A stretch of DNA of 64,000 bases from VAYN01 sp963702075 (GTDB lineage: Bacteria > Actinomycetota > Thermoleophilia > Solirubrobacterales > 70-9): NCBI GenBank assembly GCA_963702075.1, contig OY969703.1, forward strand, positions 1,116,001 to 1,180,000. The letters are read 5' to 3'. This document shows, in pieces, positions 1-9,668 of this stretch. Every line of letters starts with the position of its first letter. Positions within the stretch are counted from its first letter, which is position 1. A model generated the notes under the pieces. That model saw only the letters and a list, made by a program, of their open reading frames with translations, was not told the origin of the DNA and did no database searches. The translations under genes and the position numbers were made by a program.

Positions 1-2784
<2,784 letters not shown>

Positions 2785-2792
2785 GGCGCGCC

Positions 2793-3188
2793 TTGACCGA
2801 TCCCGTCCGCGAGTTCATCCGCGCTTTCAACGAGCGCGACCTGGACGCCTTCGTCGCGGTGCTCGACCCAGAGGTGGAGCTGCACTCGGGGCGGGGGCTG
2901 CGGAAGGGGCGCGAGGCGGCGCGGGTCTGGGCGACGCGGGAGCCCGGCGGGGTCCAGCAGTCGATCGAGCTCGAGCAGCTCTACGAGGAAGGGCTGGAGG
3001 GCGGTGGCGGCCGCGCTGTGGCGCTGATCCGGCGCCAGTGGCGCTGGGAAGAGGACGGCAGCGAGGCCGGGGTAGATGAGATGGCCTGGGCCTTCGAGCT
3101 GCGCGACCGCAAGGTCTCGAGTTGGCGCCCCTACGACGATCGCGAAGAGGCGCTGCGGGTGACCAATCTCGCGCCTCCGCTTGGCTGA
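2793..3188 (+). CDS. NTF2-like/SnoaL-fold protein
   Basis: This is a 131-residue protein of the NTF2-like superfamily. The pattern TDPVREFIRAFNERDLDAFVAVLDPEVELHS is the typical first helix-strand of small SnoaL-like proteins, and a Trp/Arg-rich sheet follows. I chose the TTG at 2793 because an in-frame ATG at 2742 would overlap the SecA C-terminus and code for residues foreign to the fold. The gene lies 8 nt downstream of secA and runs into the next methyltransferase, so it is probably in the same transcript. The fold supports either an enzyme such as an isomerase or a ligand-binding role. No catalytic set can be assigned from sequence. Confidence 0.75.
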   Translation: MTDPVREFIRAFNERDLDAFVAVLDPEVELHSGRGLRKGREAARVWATREPGGVQQSIELEQLYEEGLEGGGGRAVALIRRQWRWEEDGSEAGVDEMAWAFELRDRKVSSWRPYDDREEALRVTNLAPPLG

Positions 3189-3216
3189 GGACGAAGGCGG
3201 GCGTACGATCGGGTCA

Positions 3217-4089
3217 ATGTCATCGGTCGCCCCCGACAACGTTGAGGCCACCGAGGCCTGGAGCGGACCGCTCTTCGACCTCTTCGTCAAGTACCGCGAC
3301 CTGGCCATCAACGGCCTCGGCGCGCACGGCGAGGTGGCGATGCGGTCGAACCCGCCGCAGCTGGGCGAGCGGGTGATCGACATCGGCTGCGGGTTCGGCG
3401 ATACCACGCAGCGGCTGGCCGAGCTGGTCGGGCCGGAGGGCTCGGCGCTTGGAGTCGACGTCTCGGCACCGTTCATCGAGATGGCTCGCCAGGAGGCCGA
3501 CGAGGCTGATCTCGGGAACGTCGAGTTCCAACTCGCCGACGTGCAGACGCTGCAGCTGCCGCAGGATTTCGACTACGCCTTCTCGCGGATGGGGATCATG
3601 TTCTTCGCCAACCCTGTCGCGGCCCTCCGCAACGTCCGAGCGGCGCTCAAGCCCGGCGGTCGCTTCACCGCTGTCGTCTGGCGGCGCAAGCTCGACAACG
3701 AGTGGGTGCGGCGCGCCGAGGAGATCGTCGACGAGTACCTCGACCACCCCGAGGAGACCGACGAACCCACCTGCGGCCCCGGGCCCTTCTCGATGGCCAA
3801 TGCCGACACGGTCAGTGAACAGTTGAAAATCGCCGGCTTCGAGGAGATCGGGCTGCAGCGCTGCGACTTGCCGATGAAGGTCGGCGCCGACCTCGACCAG
3901 GCGGTCGAGTTCGGAATGGCCCTTGGTCCTGCCGGGGAGGTCCTGCGGCTCTGGGGCGATCGCGTCGACGAGATCCGCCCCGAGATCGCCGCCAAGATTC
4001 GAGCGGCGATCGCCGACTTCGAGCAACCGGACGGGGTGTACGCCCCAGCATCAACCTGGATCATCACGGCCCGGGTTCCGAACAGCTGA
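3217..4089 (+). CDS. SAM-dependent class I methyltransferase
   Basis: A 290-residue methyltransferase with the Rossmann SAM-binding motif I (VIDIGCGFGDTTQRLAE, about residues 50-66), the acidic motif II region (GVDVSAPFIEMARQ) and the post-motif LKPGGRFTAVVWR. It resembles the UbiE/COQ5-like and Methyltransf_11/25 groups; the substrate is not predictable. The ATG at 3217 fits better than the upstream TTG at 3181, which would overlap the preceding gene. Eighteen bases after its stop begins a 343-bp structured repeat in the same orientation. Confidence 0.85.
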   Translation: MSSVAPDNVEATEAWSGPLFDLFVKYRDLAINGLGAHGEVAMRSNPPQLGERVIDIGCGFGDTTQRLAELVGPEGSALGVDVSAPFIEMARQEADEADLGNVEFQLADVQTLQLPQDFDYAFSRMGIMFFANPVAALRNVRAALKPGGRFTAVVWRRKLDNEWVRRAEEIVDEYLDHPEETDEPTCGPGPFSMANADTVSEQLKIAGFEEIGLQRCDLPMKVGADLDQAVEFGMALGPAGEVLRLWGDRVDEIRPEIAAKIRAAIADFEQPDGVYAPASTWIITARVPNS

Positions 4090-4106
4090 GGGACGGAAGG
4101 TGGTGC

Positions 4107-4449
4107 CGTAGGGAGGAGTGGGTGTCCCTCTCGAGACCTGGGTTGCTGGCCTCTAACTGAGCTTTTCTCGCCGAGTGGTCTGTGCCAGCAACAGGACGCC
4201 GGCCCCGAGAGGGACACCCACTCCTCCGAGCAACAGTCCCTGTAAGACGCCGAAGGGCGGGAGCTGTCGCGCAAAGCTGGGTAGCTCGGCCGTCCTGCAA
4301 ATGCGTGTTGGAGAGGGGGCCGGTGCCCCTCCGGAGGAATGTTCGGCGATATGCAATCTGTCTCTCGCGCGGCGGAGCCGCGCTCCAGGTTCTCCCCGGA
4401 GCGGAAGCGGAGGGGAGGTCAATTCCGGAGGAGGGGTACCGGCCCCCTC
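4107..4449 (+). repeat. Two-hairpin structured repeat, copy 1
   Basis: This 343-bp element has a second copy, reverse-complemented, at 38734-39081. Hairpin 1 has a perfect 20-bp stem (4114-4133 with 4206-4225) and an inner 9-bp stem GTTGCTGGC/GCCAGCAAC (4142-4150 with 4184-4192). Hairpin 2 has a 20-bp stem (4313-4332 with 4430-4449) with a single G-U. Inside it lie a conserved single-stranded stretch (GGAGGAATGTTCGGCGATAT and on) and a small CGCGGC/GCCGCG hairpin. Between the copies several stem positions differ on both arms so that pairing is kept. The element starts 17 nt after a co-oriented stop codon and fills most of the methyltransferase-prfB gap. It has no transposase and no recognised family; function unknown. 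Confidence 0.85.
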
Positions 4450-4476
4450 ACCTGCCACGCCCAATAACCTGTGGTT

Positions 4477-5593
4477 ATGGCCGAGACTCAGAGCGAACCT
4501 GTCGCGCCTCGTCTGGCCGCTGTCCGGGAGCAGTTGACCCTGCTTTCGGACTACCTTTGACCCGGCTGGGCTAGAGAAGGAAGCTGCTTCGCTCGAGGAG
4601 GAGATGGGACGTCCTGGGTTCTGGGATGACCAGGAGACCGCCGCAAAGACTTCGGCTGCTCATGCGCGGGCGCAGAAGCGGCTGGAGATGTTCCGGGGGC
4701 TTGAAGGTGACGTGACCGATCTTTCCGATCTGGCTGAGATGGCCGCTGAGGACGAGGAGATGGCGGCTGAGCTGGATACGCAGCTGCGCTCGGTCGAGGG
4801 GCGCCTCGCTGAGCTTGAGGAGGCGCGGCTGTTCAGCGGCGAGTACGACGCCGGCGACGCTGTGGTCACGGTTCATGCCGGCGCCGGCGGCACCGACTCC
4901 CAGGACTGGGCCGAGATCCTGCTGCGGATGTACCTGCGCTGGGCCGAGCGGCGCGGCTTCGGGGTCGAGATGGTCGAGGCCTCGGCGGGGGAGGAGGCGG
5001 GGCTCAAGTCCGCGACGTTCATCGCCCGCGGCGAGAATGCCTACGGCCTCTTCGCCGCCGAGCGCGGCGTCCACCGCCTGGTCCGGATCTCGCCCTTCGA
5101 TTCCTCCGCCCGCCGCCACACCAGCTTCGCCCAGGTCGAAGTCGGCCCGGTGGTCGAGGAATCGGTCGAGGTCGAGATCGACGAGAGCGACCTGCGGATC
5201 GACACCTACCGCGCCTCCGGGGCGGGCGGCCAGCACGTCAACAAGACCGACTCGGCGGTGCGGATCACCCACCTCCCGACCGGCGTCGTCGTCCAGTGCC
5301 AGAACGAGCGCTCGCAGATGCAGAACCGCGCCGTGGCGATGCAGCTGCTGCGCTCGCGGCTGATCGAGCTGGAGGAGCGCAAACGCTCCGAAGAGCTGGC
5401 CAAGCAGCGCGGCGAGGTCAAAGACGTCGCCTGGGGCTCGCAGATCCGCAGCTACGTGATGCACCCCTACACGATGGTCAAGGACCACCGCACCGAGCAC
5501 GAGGTCGGCGACGTGCAGCGGGTTCTCGACGGCGACCTCGACGAGTTCGTCCGCGACTACCTCGAGAAGACCGCCGCCGCCTCGGCGAGCTAG
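4477..5593 (+). CDS. prfB: Peptide chain release factor 2 (programmed +1 frameshift)
   Basis: RF2 terminates translation at UGA and UAA. The coding sequence is two segments, 4477-4557 and 4559-5593, giving 371 residues. The first segment starts with ATG (MAETQSEP...) and ends SDYL before an in-frame TGA at 4558-4560. The CTT TGA C slip site shifts ribosomes +1, continuing DPAGLEKEAAS. Seen: the RF2 codon-recognition tripeptide SPF (about residues 203-205) and the catalytic GGQ motif (about residues 248-250, GAGGQHVNKT). The leader in frame 0 is 27 codons, as in typical prfB genes. Low RF2 should favour shifting, so RF2 controls its own synthesis. It is followed 3 nt later by an esterase gene. 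Confidence 0.97.
4555..4561 (+). promoter_or_regulatory. prfB +1 ribosomal frameshift site (CTT TGA C)
   Basis: The heptamer CTTTGAC matches the canonical RF2 autoregulatory slip site: a CTT codon, an in-frame TGA stop and a following C. The downstream frame continues without a break as RF2. The bases just upstream (CTTTCGGACTAC) do not contain the purine-rich Shine-Dalgarno-like stimulator found before the Escherichia coli site. Confidence 0.93.
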
Positions 5594-5595
5594 CG

Positions 5596-6240
5596 GTGGC
5601 CGAGCCGCTCTTCCACCTCGAACGCGCCGCCGCCGGCGAGCCGGAGGGGCTGCTGGTGCTCCATCACGGGCGCGGCACCGACGAGCGCGATCTGCTCGGC
5701 CTCGCCGACTTCCTCGACCCTGGGCAACGGCTGCAGGTGGTGACGCCGCAGGCGCCGCTGCAGCTGCCGGGATCGCCCGGCTACCACTGGTACCTGGTCC
5801 CGCGGGTCGGCTATCCCGACCCGGAGAGCTTCGAGGCCGCGCGGGCGGCGCTGGCCGACCTCCACGACCGGCTCTGGGAGGAAACGGGGGTCGGCCCGGA
5901 GCGGACCGTGCTCGGTGGTTTCTCGATGGGGGCGGTGATGAGCTACGCGATGGGCCTCAGCGCCGAGCGGCCGGCGCCAGCGGGGATCCTCGCCTTCAGC
6001 GGCTTCGTGCCGACGGTGGAGGGCTGGGAGCCGAGCTTCGCCGACCGCACCGGCACCCGCGTCTTCGTCAGCCACGGTCGCAACGACCCGGTGATCGGGA
6101 TCGAGTTTGCCCAGCGCGCCTGCGAGCTGATCGAGGCTGGCGGCCTCGACCTCACCTACCGCGAGTCAGAGCTGGGCCACCAGATCGACCCGGCTCATCT
6201 GCGCGATGCCGCTACCTGGCTGGGAGAGATGCGCGGCTAG
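5596..6240 (+). CDS. Alpha/beta-hydrolase, phospholipase/carboxylesterase family
   Basis: A 214-residue serine hydrolase of the carboxylesterase/phospholipase group (YpfH-like). Seen: the early HHGRGTDERDLLGLA oxyanion region, the nucleophile elbow GGFSMGAVM (Ser about 109), the acid SHGRNDPVIG (Asp about 165) and the final His in ELGHQID (about 195). The GTG at 5596 lies 2 nt after the prfB stop codon, which implies translational coupling. It probably cleaves small carboxylic esters or lysophospholipids; the physiological substrate is unknown. Its 3' end overlaps the end of a convergent gene by 29 nt. Confidence 0.85.
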   Translation: MAEPLFHLERAAAGEPEGLLVLHHGRGTDERDLLGLADFLDPGQRLQVVTPQAPLQLPGSPGYHWYLVPRVGYPDPESFEAARAALADLHDRLWEETGVGPERTVLGGFSMGAVMSYAMGLSAERPAPAGILAFSGFVPTVEGWEPSFADRTGTRVFVSHGRNDPVIGIEFAQRACELIEAGGLDLTYRESELGHQIDPAHLRDAATWLGEMRG

Positions 6241-6601
6241 CGCGATGATGCCGCGACCGGTGGTGCCGGTGATGGTGTGAGCGGCTCTTGCGGTGAGCGC
6301 CCTTCCCTTGCCGCTGAGACCGATGCCTTTCGGCTTCTTCTTCGGCTTCGATTTCCTTGCAGAGTTCTTCGTCTTCGGCGTCTTCGGCTTCGCAGCCTTC
6401 GCTTTCGCCTTCGTCGTCGACTTCTTCGACCTGCACCGAATCGTCTTCCGCTGCGTCCGCTTCGCCTTCGTCGTCTTCATTGGTGACGAACGGCGGTGCC
6501 GAAGCGGTGGCCGGCAGGCTCATGGCATGCGCGGAAGCGGCCGCGGCGAGCAGGAGCAGCGAGGCGAGCAGGAGGACCAGCAGGAGCGGGAGTTTCCGCA
6601 T
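6212..6601 (-). CDS. Small secreted acidic protein with basic His-rich tail
   Basis: A 129-residue protein with a clear signal peptide (MRKLPLLLVLLLASLLLLAA, then ASAHA). A highly acidic middle (EDDEGEADAAEDDS, EAEEEAE) follows, then a basic tail rich in Arg, His and Ser (SRSHHHRHHRSRHH). A purine-rich AGGGGG lies directly upstream of the ATG. No family is recognised. The polyampholytic composition and possible metal-binding His cluster suggest a surface or envelope role, but this is only inference. Long open frames on the opposite strand here are shadows of the repetitive codons. Confidence 0.6.
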   Translation of the reverse strand: MRKLPLLLVLLLASLLLLAAAASAHAMSLPATASAPPFVTNEDDEGEADAAEDDSVQVEEVDDEGESEGCEAEDAEDEELCKEIEAEEEAERHRSQRQGKGAHRKSRSHHHRHHRSRHHRASRASLPAR

Positions 6602-6633
6602 GCCCCCTGCATCGGAGCTGGGCCCAGCCCTCC

Positions 6634-7218
6634 TTAGGAAGCTGGACCTTCGTCCAGTACGCCCTCCAGTTCCAGCAGGGCCTGCTTCATCGGCAGGCCG
6701 CCGCCGTAGCCGCCGAGGGCGCCGCCGGTGCGCAGAACGCGGTGGCAGGGGACGACCAGCGGGATCGGGTTGCTGCCGCAGGCGGTGCCGGCGGCGCGGA
6801 CGGCGCGCTCGTTGCCGGCTTTGCGGGCCATCTCCGTGTAGCTGCGGGTCTGGCCGTAAGGGATCCTGTTAATTGCCCGCAGGACCCGCTGGCGGAAGCC
6901 GCCGCTGAGGCGCCAGTCGAGCGGCAGGTCGAAGCTGTCGAGCTTGCCTTCGAAGTAGAGGTCGAGCTCACGGCGGGTCTCGTCCAGCTCCTTGGGGGCC
7001 TCCAGGACCCGCGGCGAGACCCGCTCGGCGAGGTCGATCAGCATCTCGTCCGAGTCCTGGTTCGGCAGGCCGACCCGGACCAGGCCGCGCTTCGTCGTCG
7101 CCAGCAGCAGCGGCCCGAAGGGCGAGTCGGCGGTCGTGTAGGCGACGTCGAGCAGGCCCTCCTCGGCGGCTCGCGCCTTGAGCCGGTCGATTGCGGCGTT
7201 GTCGGTCTTGGTGCTCAT
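6634..7218 (-). CDS. ogt: Methylated-DNA--protein-cysteine methyltransferase
   Basis: A 194-residue suicide repair protein that takes the methyl group from O6-methylguanine (and O4-methylthymine). Seen: the helix-turn-helix region RIPYGQTRSYTEMARKAG, the active-site motif PCHRV (Cys about 158) and the following GGYGGGLPMK loop, all in the family order. The length is usual for Ogt-type proteins with an N-terminal ribonuclease-like domain. Its start overlaps the end of an ECF sigma gene by 4 nt (ATGA), so the two are translationally coupled. Confidence 0.95.
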   Translation of the reverse strand: MSTKTDNAAIDRLKARAAEEGLLDVAYTTADSPFGPLLLATTKRGLVRVGLPNQDSDEMLIDLAERVSPRVLEAPKELDETRRELDLYFEGKLDSFDLPLDWRLSGGFRQRVLRAINRIPYGQTRSYTEMARKAGNERAVRAAGTACGSNPIPLVVPCHRVLRTGGALGGYGGGLPMKQALLELEGVLDEGPAS

Positions 7219-7682
7219 GCCAGTTCCTTTCTCAGTCGCTTCAGTCCCTCGTGCAGGCTGCGCCGCGCCGCCTCCGGCGAGCAGCCCAGCGCCGCGGCGA
7301 TCTCGGCGTGGGGGAGGTCGCTGCCGTAGCGCAGCGCCACCGCGGCCCGCTGCTTCGGCGGCAGCGCCCCGACCGCTGTCCAGAGCTCGTCGTCGGGCTC
7401 GGGGATGCCGTCGACGGCGACCAGCTCCGCGGGTTCGGCGACCGGAACCGGCGCCCGGCCGCGGGCGCGGTGGTGGTCGATCGCCTTGCGGTGGGCGATC
7501 GTCAGCAGCCAGCCGCGCAGGTTGCGATCGTCTTCGAGCTTGGGGTAGGCCCGCAGGGCGGCGAGGAAGGTCTCCTGAAAGCAGTCCTCGGCGCCATCGC
7601 GCCCGACCGCGCCGTGCAAGATCGCCATCACGGCACCGGCATGCTCGTCCAGAACGGTTTGAAACGGCGGCAGCGCGGTCAC
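7215..7682 (-). CDS. ECF-type RNA polymerase sigma factor
   Basis: A 155-residue sigma-70 family protein with only regions 2 and 4, as in extracytoplasmic-function sigmas. Region 2 is AEDCFQETFLAALRAYPKL...RGWLLTIAHRKAIDHHR (residues about 30-75). Region 4 is LPPKQRAAVALRYGSDLPHAEIAAALGCSPEAARRSLHEGLKRLRKE (about 110-153). The start is GTG at 7682. It is coupled to ogt by a 4-nt overlap, which suggests the pair responds to alkylation or another DNA-damaging stress. No anti-sigma gene is adjacent. Confidence 0.88.
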   Translation of the reverse strand: MTALPPFQTVLDEHAGAVMAILHGAVGRDGAEDCFQETFLAALRAYPKLEDDRNLRGWLLTIAHRKAIDHHRARGRAPVPVAEPAELVAVDGIPEPDDELWTAVGALPPKQRAAVALRYGSDLPHAEIAAALGCSPEAARRSLHEGLKRLRKELA

Positions 7683-7722
7683 TCTGTGGGATTAAACGTG
7701 GTGAATCTTCAAAATGTGAGAT

Positions 7723-7767
7723 CGAACCGACGATCTACCACCTCATGGGTGGGAAATCGTCGGCTCG
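7723..7767. promoter_or_regulatory. Interrupted palindrome upstream of nadC
   Basis: The 98-bp divergent gap between the ECF sigma gene and nadC contains a 12-bp inverted repeat (CGAACCGACGAT at 7723-7734, ATCGTCGGCTCG at 7756-7767, one G-T). It encloses a second arm pair, CCACC and GGTGG. It ends 13 nt before the nadC ATG. It could be an operator for a NAD-metabolism repressor or an mRNA hairpin limiting ribosome access to nadC. The sequence does not decide between these. Confidence 0.5.
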
Positions 7768-7780
7768 TTAGGCTGGCGCT

Positions 7781-8638
7781 ATGACCGAGTTGGCAACCGA
7801 AGTCGAGGAGCTGGTGGCGCGGGCGCTGGCCGAGGACCTGGGAGAAGGGGACGTCACCGCCGAGGCGACGGTTCCCGAGGAGGCCCAGGCGCGGGCGCGG
7901 ATCGTGCAAAAAGAGCCGGGAGTGATCTTCGGCCTGGCGCTGGTTGCAGAGGCGATGCGCCAGTGCGGCGTCGAGCACGTCGACAACCTCGTGGTCGAGG
8001 GACAGTGGCGCGACGAGGTGCCGGCCGAGGTCCTGCTGGCGAGTGGCTCGGCGCGGGCGCTGCTGGCGGCCGAGCGGACCGCGATCAACTTCCTCGGCCA
8101 CCTCTCCGGAGTGGCGACGATCACCGCGCGCTACGCCGAGGCGGTGGTCGGGACCGGGACGACGATCCTCGACACCCGCAAGACGACGCCGGGGCTGCGG
8201 CGGCTGGAGAAGGCGGCGGTCGCCGCCGGCGGCGGCATCAACCACCGGATGGGCCTCTACGACGCAATCCTGATCAAGGAGAACCACATCGCCGCCGCGG
8301 GCGGCCTGGCAAAAGCGGTCTACGCTGCCCGCAACGCGCAGCCGGAGATGGCGATCGAGGTCGAGGTCCGCAACCTCGACGAGGCCGCCTACGCCTTGGG
8401 CACCGGTGTCGACCGTCTTCTGCTCGACAACATGGGCCCGGAGCTGATGAAAGAAGCGGTGGCTCTGCGCGATCAGACGGCAGGTGGCGCCGACGGCGTC
8501 TCCCTCGAGGCCTCGGGTGGGGTCAACCTGGAGAACGTGCGGGAGATCGCCGAAACCGGCGTCGATTTCATCTCCATAGGCGCCCTAACCCACTCGGCTC
8601 CCACCCTAGATTTCTCGATGCTCGTCGAGCTGGGTTAG
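7781..8638 (+). CDS. nadC: Nicotinate-nucleotide pyrophosphorylase (quinolinate phosphoribosyltransferase)
   Basis: A 285-residue enzyme converting quinolinate and PRPP to nicotinate mononucleotide in de novo NAD synthesis. Family landmarks: EDLGEGDVTAEATVP at the N-terminus, ERTAINFLGHLSGVAT, the PRPP/substrate loop DTRKTTPGLRRLEK, the HRMGLYDAILIKENHI block, and the C-terminal barrel signature SGGVNLENVREIAETGVDFISIG. nadA lies about 1 kb downstream on the same strand, separated by mutM on the opposite strand. No nadB is visible. A strong hairpin follows its stop codon directly. Confidence 0.96.
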   Translation: MTELATEVEELVARALAEDLGEGDVTAEATVPEEAQARARIVQKEPGVIFGLALVAEAMRQCGVEHVDNLVVEGQWRDEVPAEVLLASGSARALLAAERTAINFLGHLSGVATITARYAEAVVGTGTTILDTRKTTPGLRRLEKAAVAAGGGINHRMGLYDAILIKENHIAAAGGLAKAVYAARNAQPEMAIEVEVRNLDEAAYALGTGVDRLLLDNMGPELMKEAVALRDQTAGGADGVSLEASGGVNLENVREIAETGVDFISIGALTHSAPTLDFSMLVELG

Positions 8639-8703
8639 GGAGCCGGGAGAGGGGTTCGGCGGGCAACAGCGGGGAGGGCCCGGCGAACCCCTCTCCCGGC
8701 TCC
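8639..8703 (+). repeat. Constant-loop hairpin, copy A
   Basis: A 26-bp stem (8639-8664 with 8678-8703, one G-G mismatch) closes on the 13-nt loop AACAGCGGGGAGG. It starts at the first base after the nadC stop codon and ends 14 nt before the 3' end of convergent mutM. Three more hairpins in the window share exactly this loop but have different stem sequences. There is no T tract after it, so it is not a standard intrinsic terminator, although its position would suit a 3'-end or termination role. Confidence 0.85.
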
Positions 8704-8717
8704 TGTGACCGGTCCTG

Positions 8718-9563
8718 TTACTTGAGGAGTTTCGAAAGGCGACGGTCTTTCAAGATGCGTCCGCCGGTCTGCTCTTTGGGGCAATAGTTGGTTTGGTGTT
8801 CTGAGAAAAAGACGGCCTCGATGGTGGTGCCGCAACGGGGGCAGGGGTTGCCCTCGCGTTTGTGGATCTTCAGCGGCATCGGGACTTTGTCGGGGACTTC
8901 GGGGCCGATCGTGTTCTCGTAGTGATCGATCGCATCGCCAAGGACGTGTAATGCGGCATGGAGCTGCTTCAGCTCGGCGGGGTTGAGTTCCGAGCCTTTC
9001 TTGAAGGGTGAGAGGCGGGCCTCCCAGAGGATCTCGTCTACCCAGGAGCGGCCGATCCCGGCGATGTCTTTCTGGTGGCGGAGGAGGGGATGGAGGTGGC
9101 GGGGGTGGTCGATCGCGGCGGCGAACTCGTCGAGCGGGGGAGGGGGCCAGGCCTCGGGGCCGAGGCTGGCGACCATCTCGTCCTCTGAGACCGCCTCTAT
9201 CGGCAGCAGCTTTGCCCAGGCGCGCTGCTTGGTACCGAACTCGCGCAGGCGCAGCTCGCGGCCGTCGGTGAGTCGGATCAGCACTCGCGAGGCTTTGTCT
9301 TTGAGCGAGGCGCGTTTGTCGAAGACCCGCAGCCGCCCCGCCGACATCAGGTGGATCAGCAGCGCCAGGTCGCCGAACTCGACGACCGGCATCTTGCCGA
9401 TCCGCCGCACCCCCGTCAGCTGGCGCCCGACCAGCGCTTCCAACGGCGGGTCGAAGGTCTTCATCACGTTCATCCCCGGCGCCAGAACCGATTCCACCTC
9501 GGCTCCGGCCAGGGCGCTCTGCAGGCGGCGGGCGACGATCTCGACCTCGGGCAGCTCGGGCAT
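8718..9563 (-). CDS. mutM: Formamidopyrimidine-DNA glycosylase family protein
   Basis: A 281-residue bifunctional DNA glycosylase/AP lyase for oxidised purines. Seen: the catalytic N-terminus PELPEVE (Pro2 nucleophile, Glu3), the GKMPVVEF beta-hairpin lysine, the helix-two-turn-helix DIAGIGRSWVDEILWEARLSP, and a C-terminal zinc-finger hairpin. The zinc finger is incomplete: CPRCG supplies two cysteines, but the second pair reads YCPKEQTGGR, with Glu at the fourth cysteine position. Function may be kept, as zincless relatives exist. A Nei-like substrate preference cannot be excluded. Confidence 0.88.
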   Translation of the reverse strand: MPELPEVEIVARRLQSALAGAEVESVLAPGMNVMKTFDPPLEALVGRQLTGVRRIGKMPVVEFGDLALLIHLMSAGRLRVFDKRASLKDKASRVLIRLTDGRELRLREFGTKQRAWAKLLPIEAVSEDEMVASLGPEAWPPPPLDEFAAAIDHPRHLHPLLRHQKDIAGIGRSWVDEILWEARLSPFKKGSELNPAELKQLHAALHVLGDAIDHYENTIGPEVPDKVPMPLKIHKREGNPCPRCGTTIEAVFFSEHQTNYCPKEQTGGRILKDRRLSKLLK

Positions 9564-9574
9564 CGCCGAAAAGG

Positions 9575-9617
9575 CTAGACGGCCGATTCAGTCGTCTAGA
9601 CTTCAATGACGTTCATT
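9575..9617. promoter_or_regulatory. Paired inverted repeats in the mutM-nadA divergent gap
   Basis: Between the mutM start and the nadA ATG (105 bp) there are two short dyads. The first is CTAGACG (9575-9581) with CGTCTAG (9593-9599). The second is AATGA-CGT-TCATT (9605-9617). Both lie where promoters for the divergent genes should be and could be operators. No known regulator motif was matched. Confidence 0.35.
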
Positions 9618-9668
9618 CGACCGGTCCGGACCCAGTCCCGCCGGCGAACATCAGGAAAGAGAGGGCTC

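Noticed and set aside
6277..6872. Plus-strand frames at 6277-6872
   Set aside because: They are Phe/Arg- or Ser-rich shadows; the minus strand has a signal peptide with a ribosome-binding site, then ogt.
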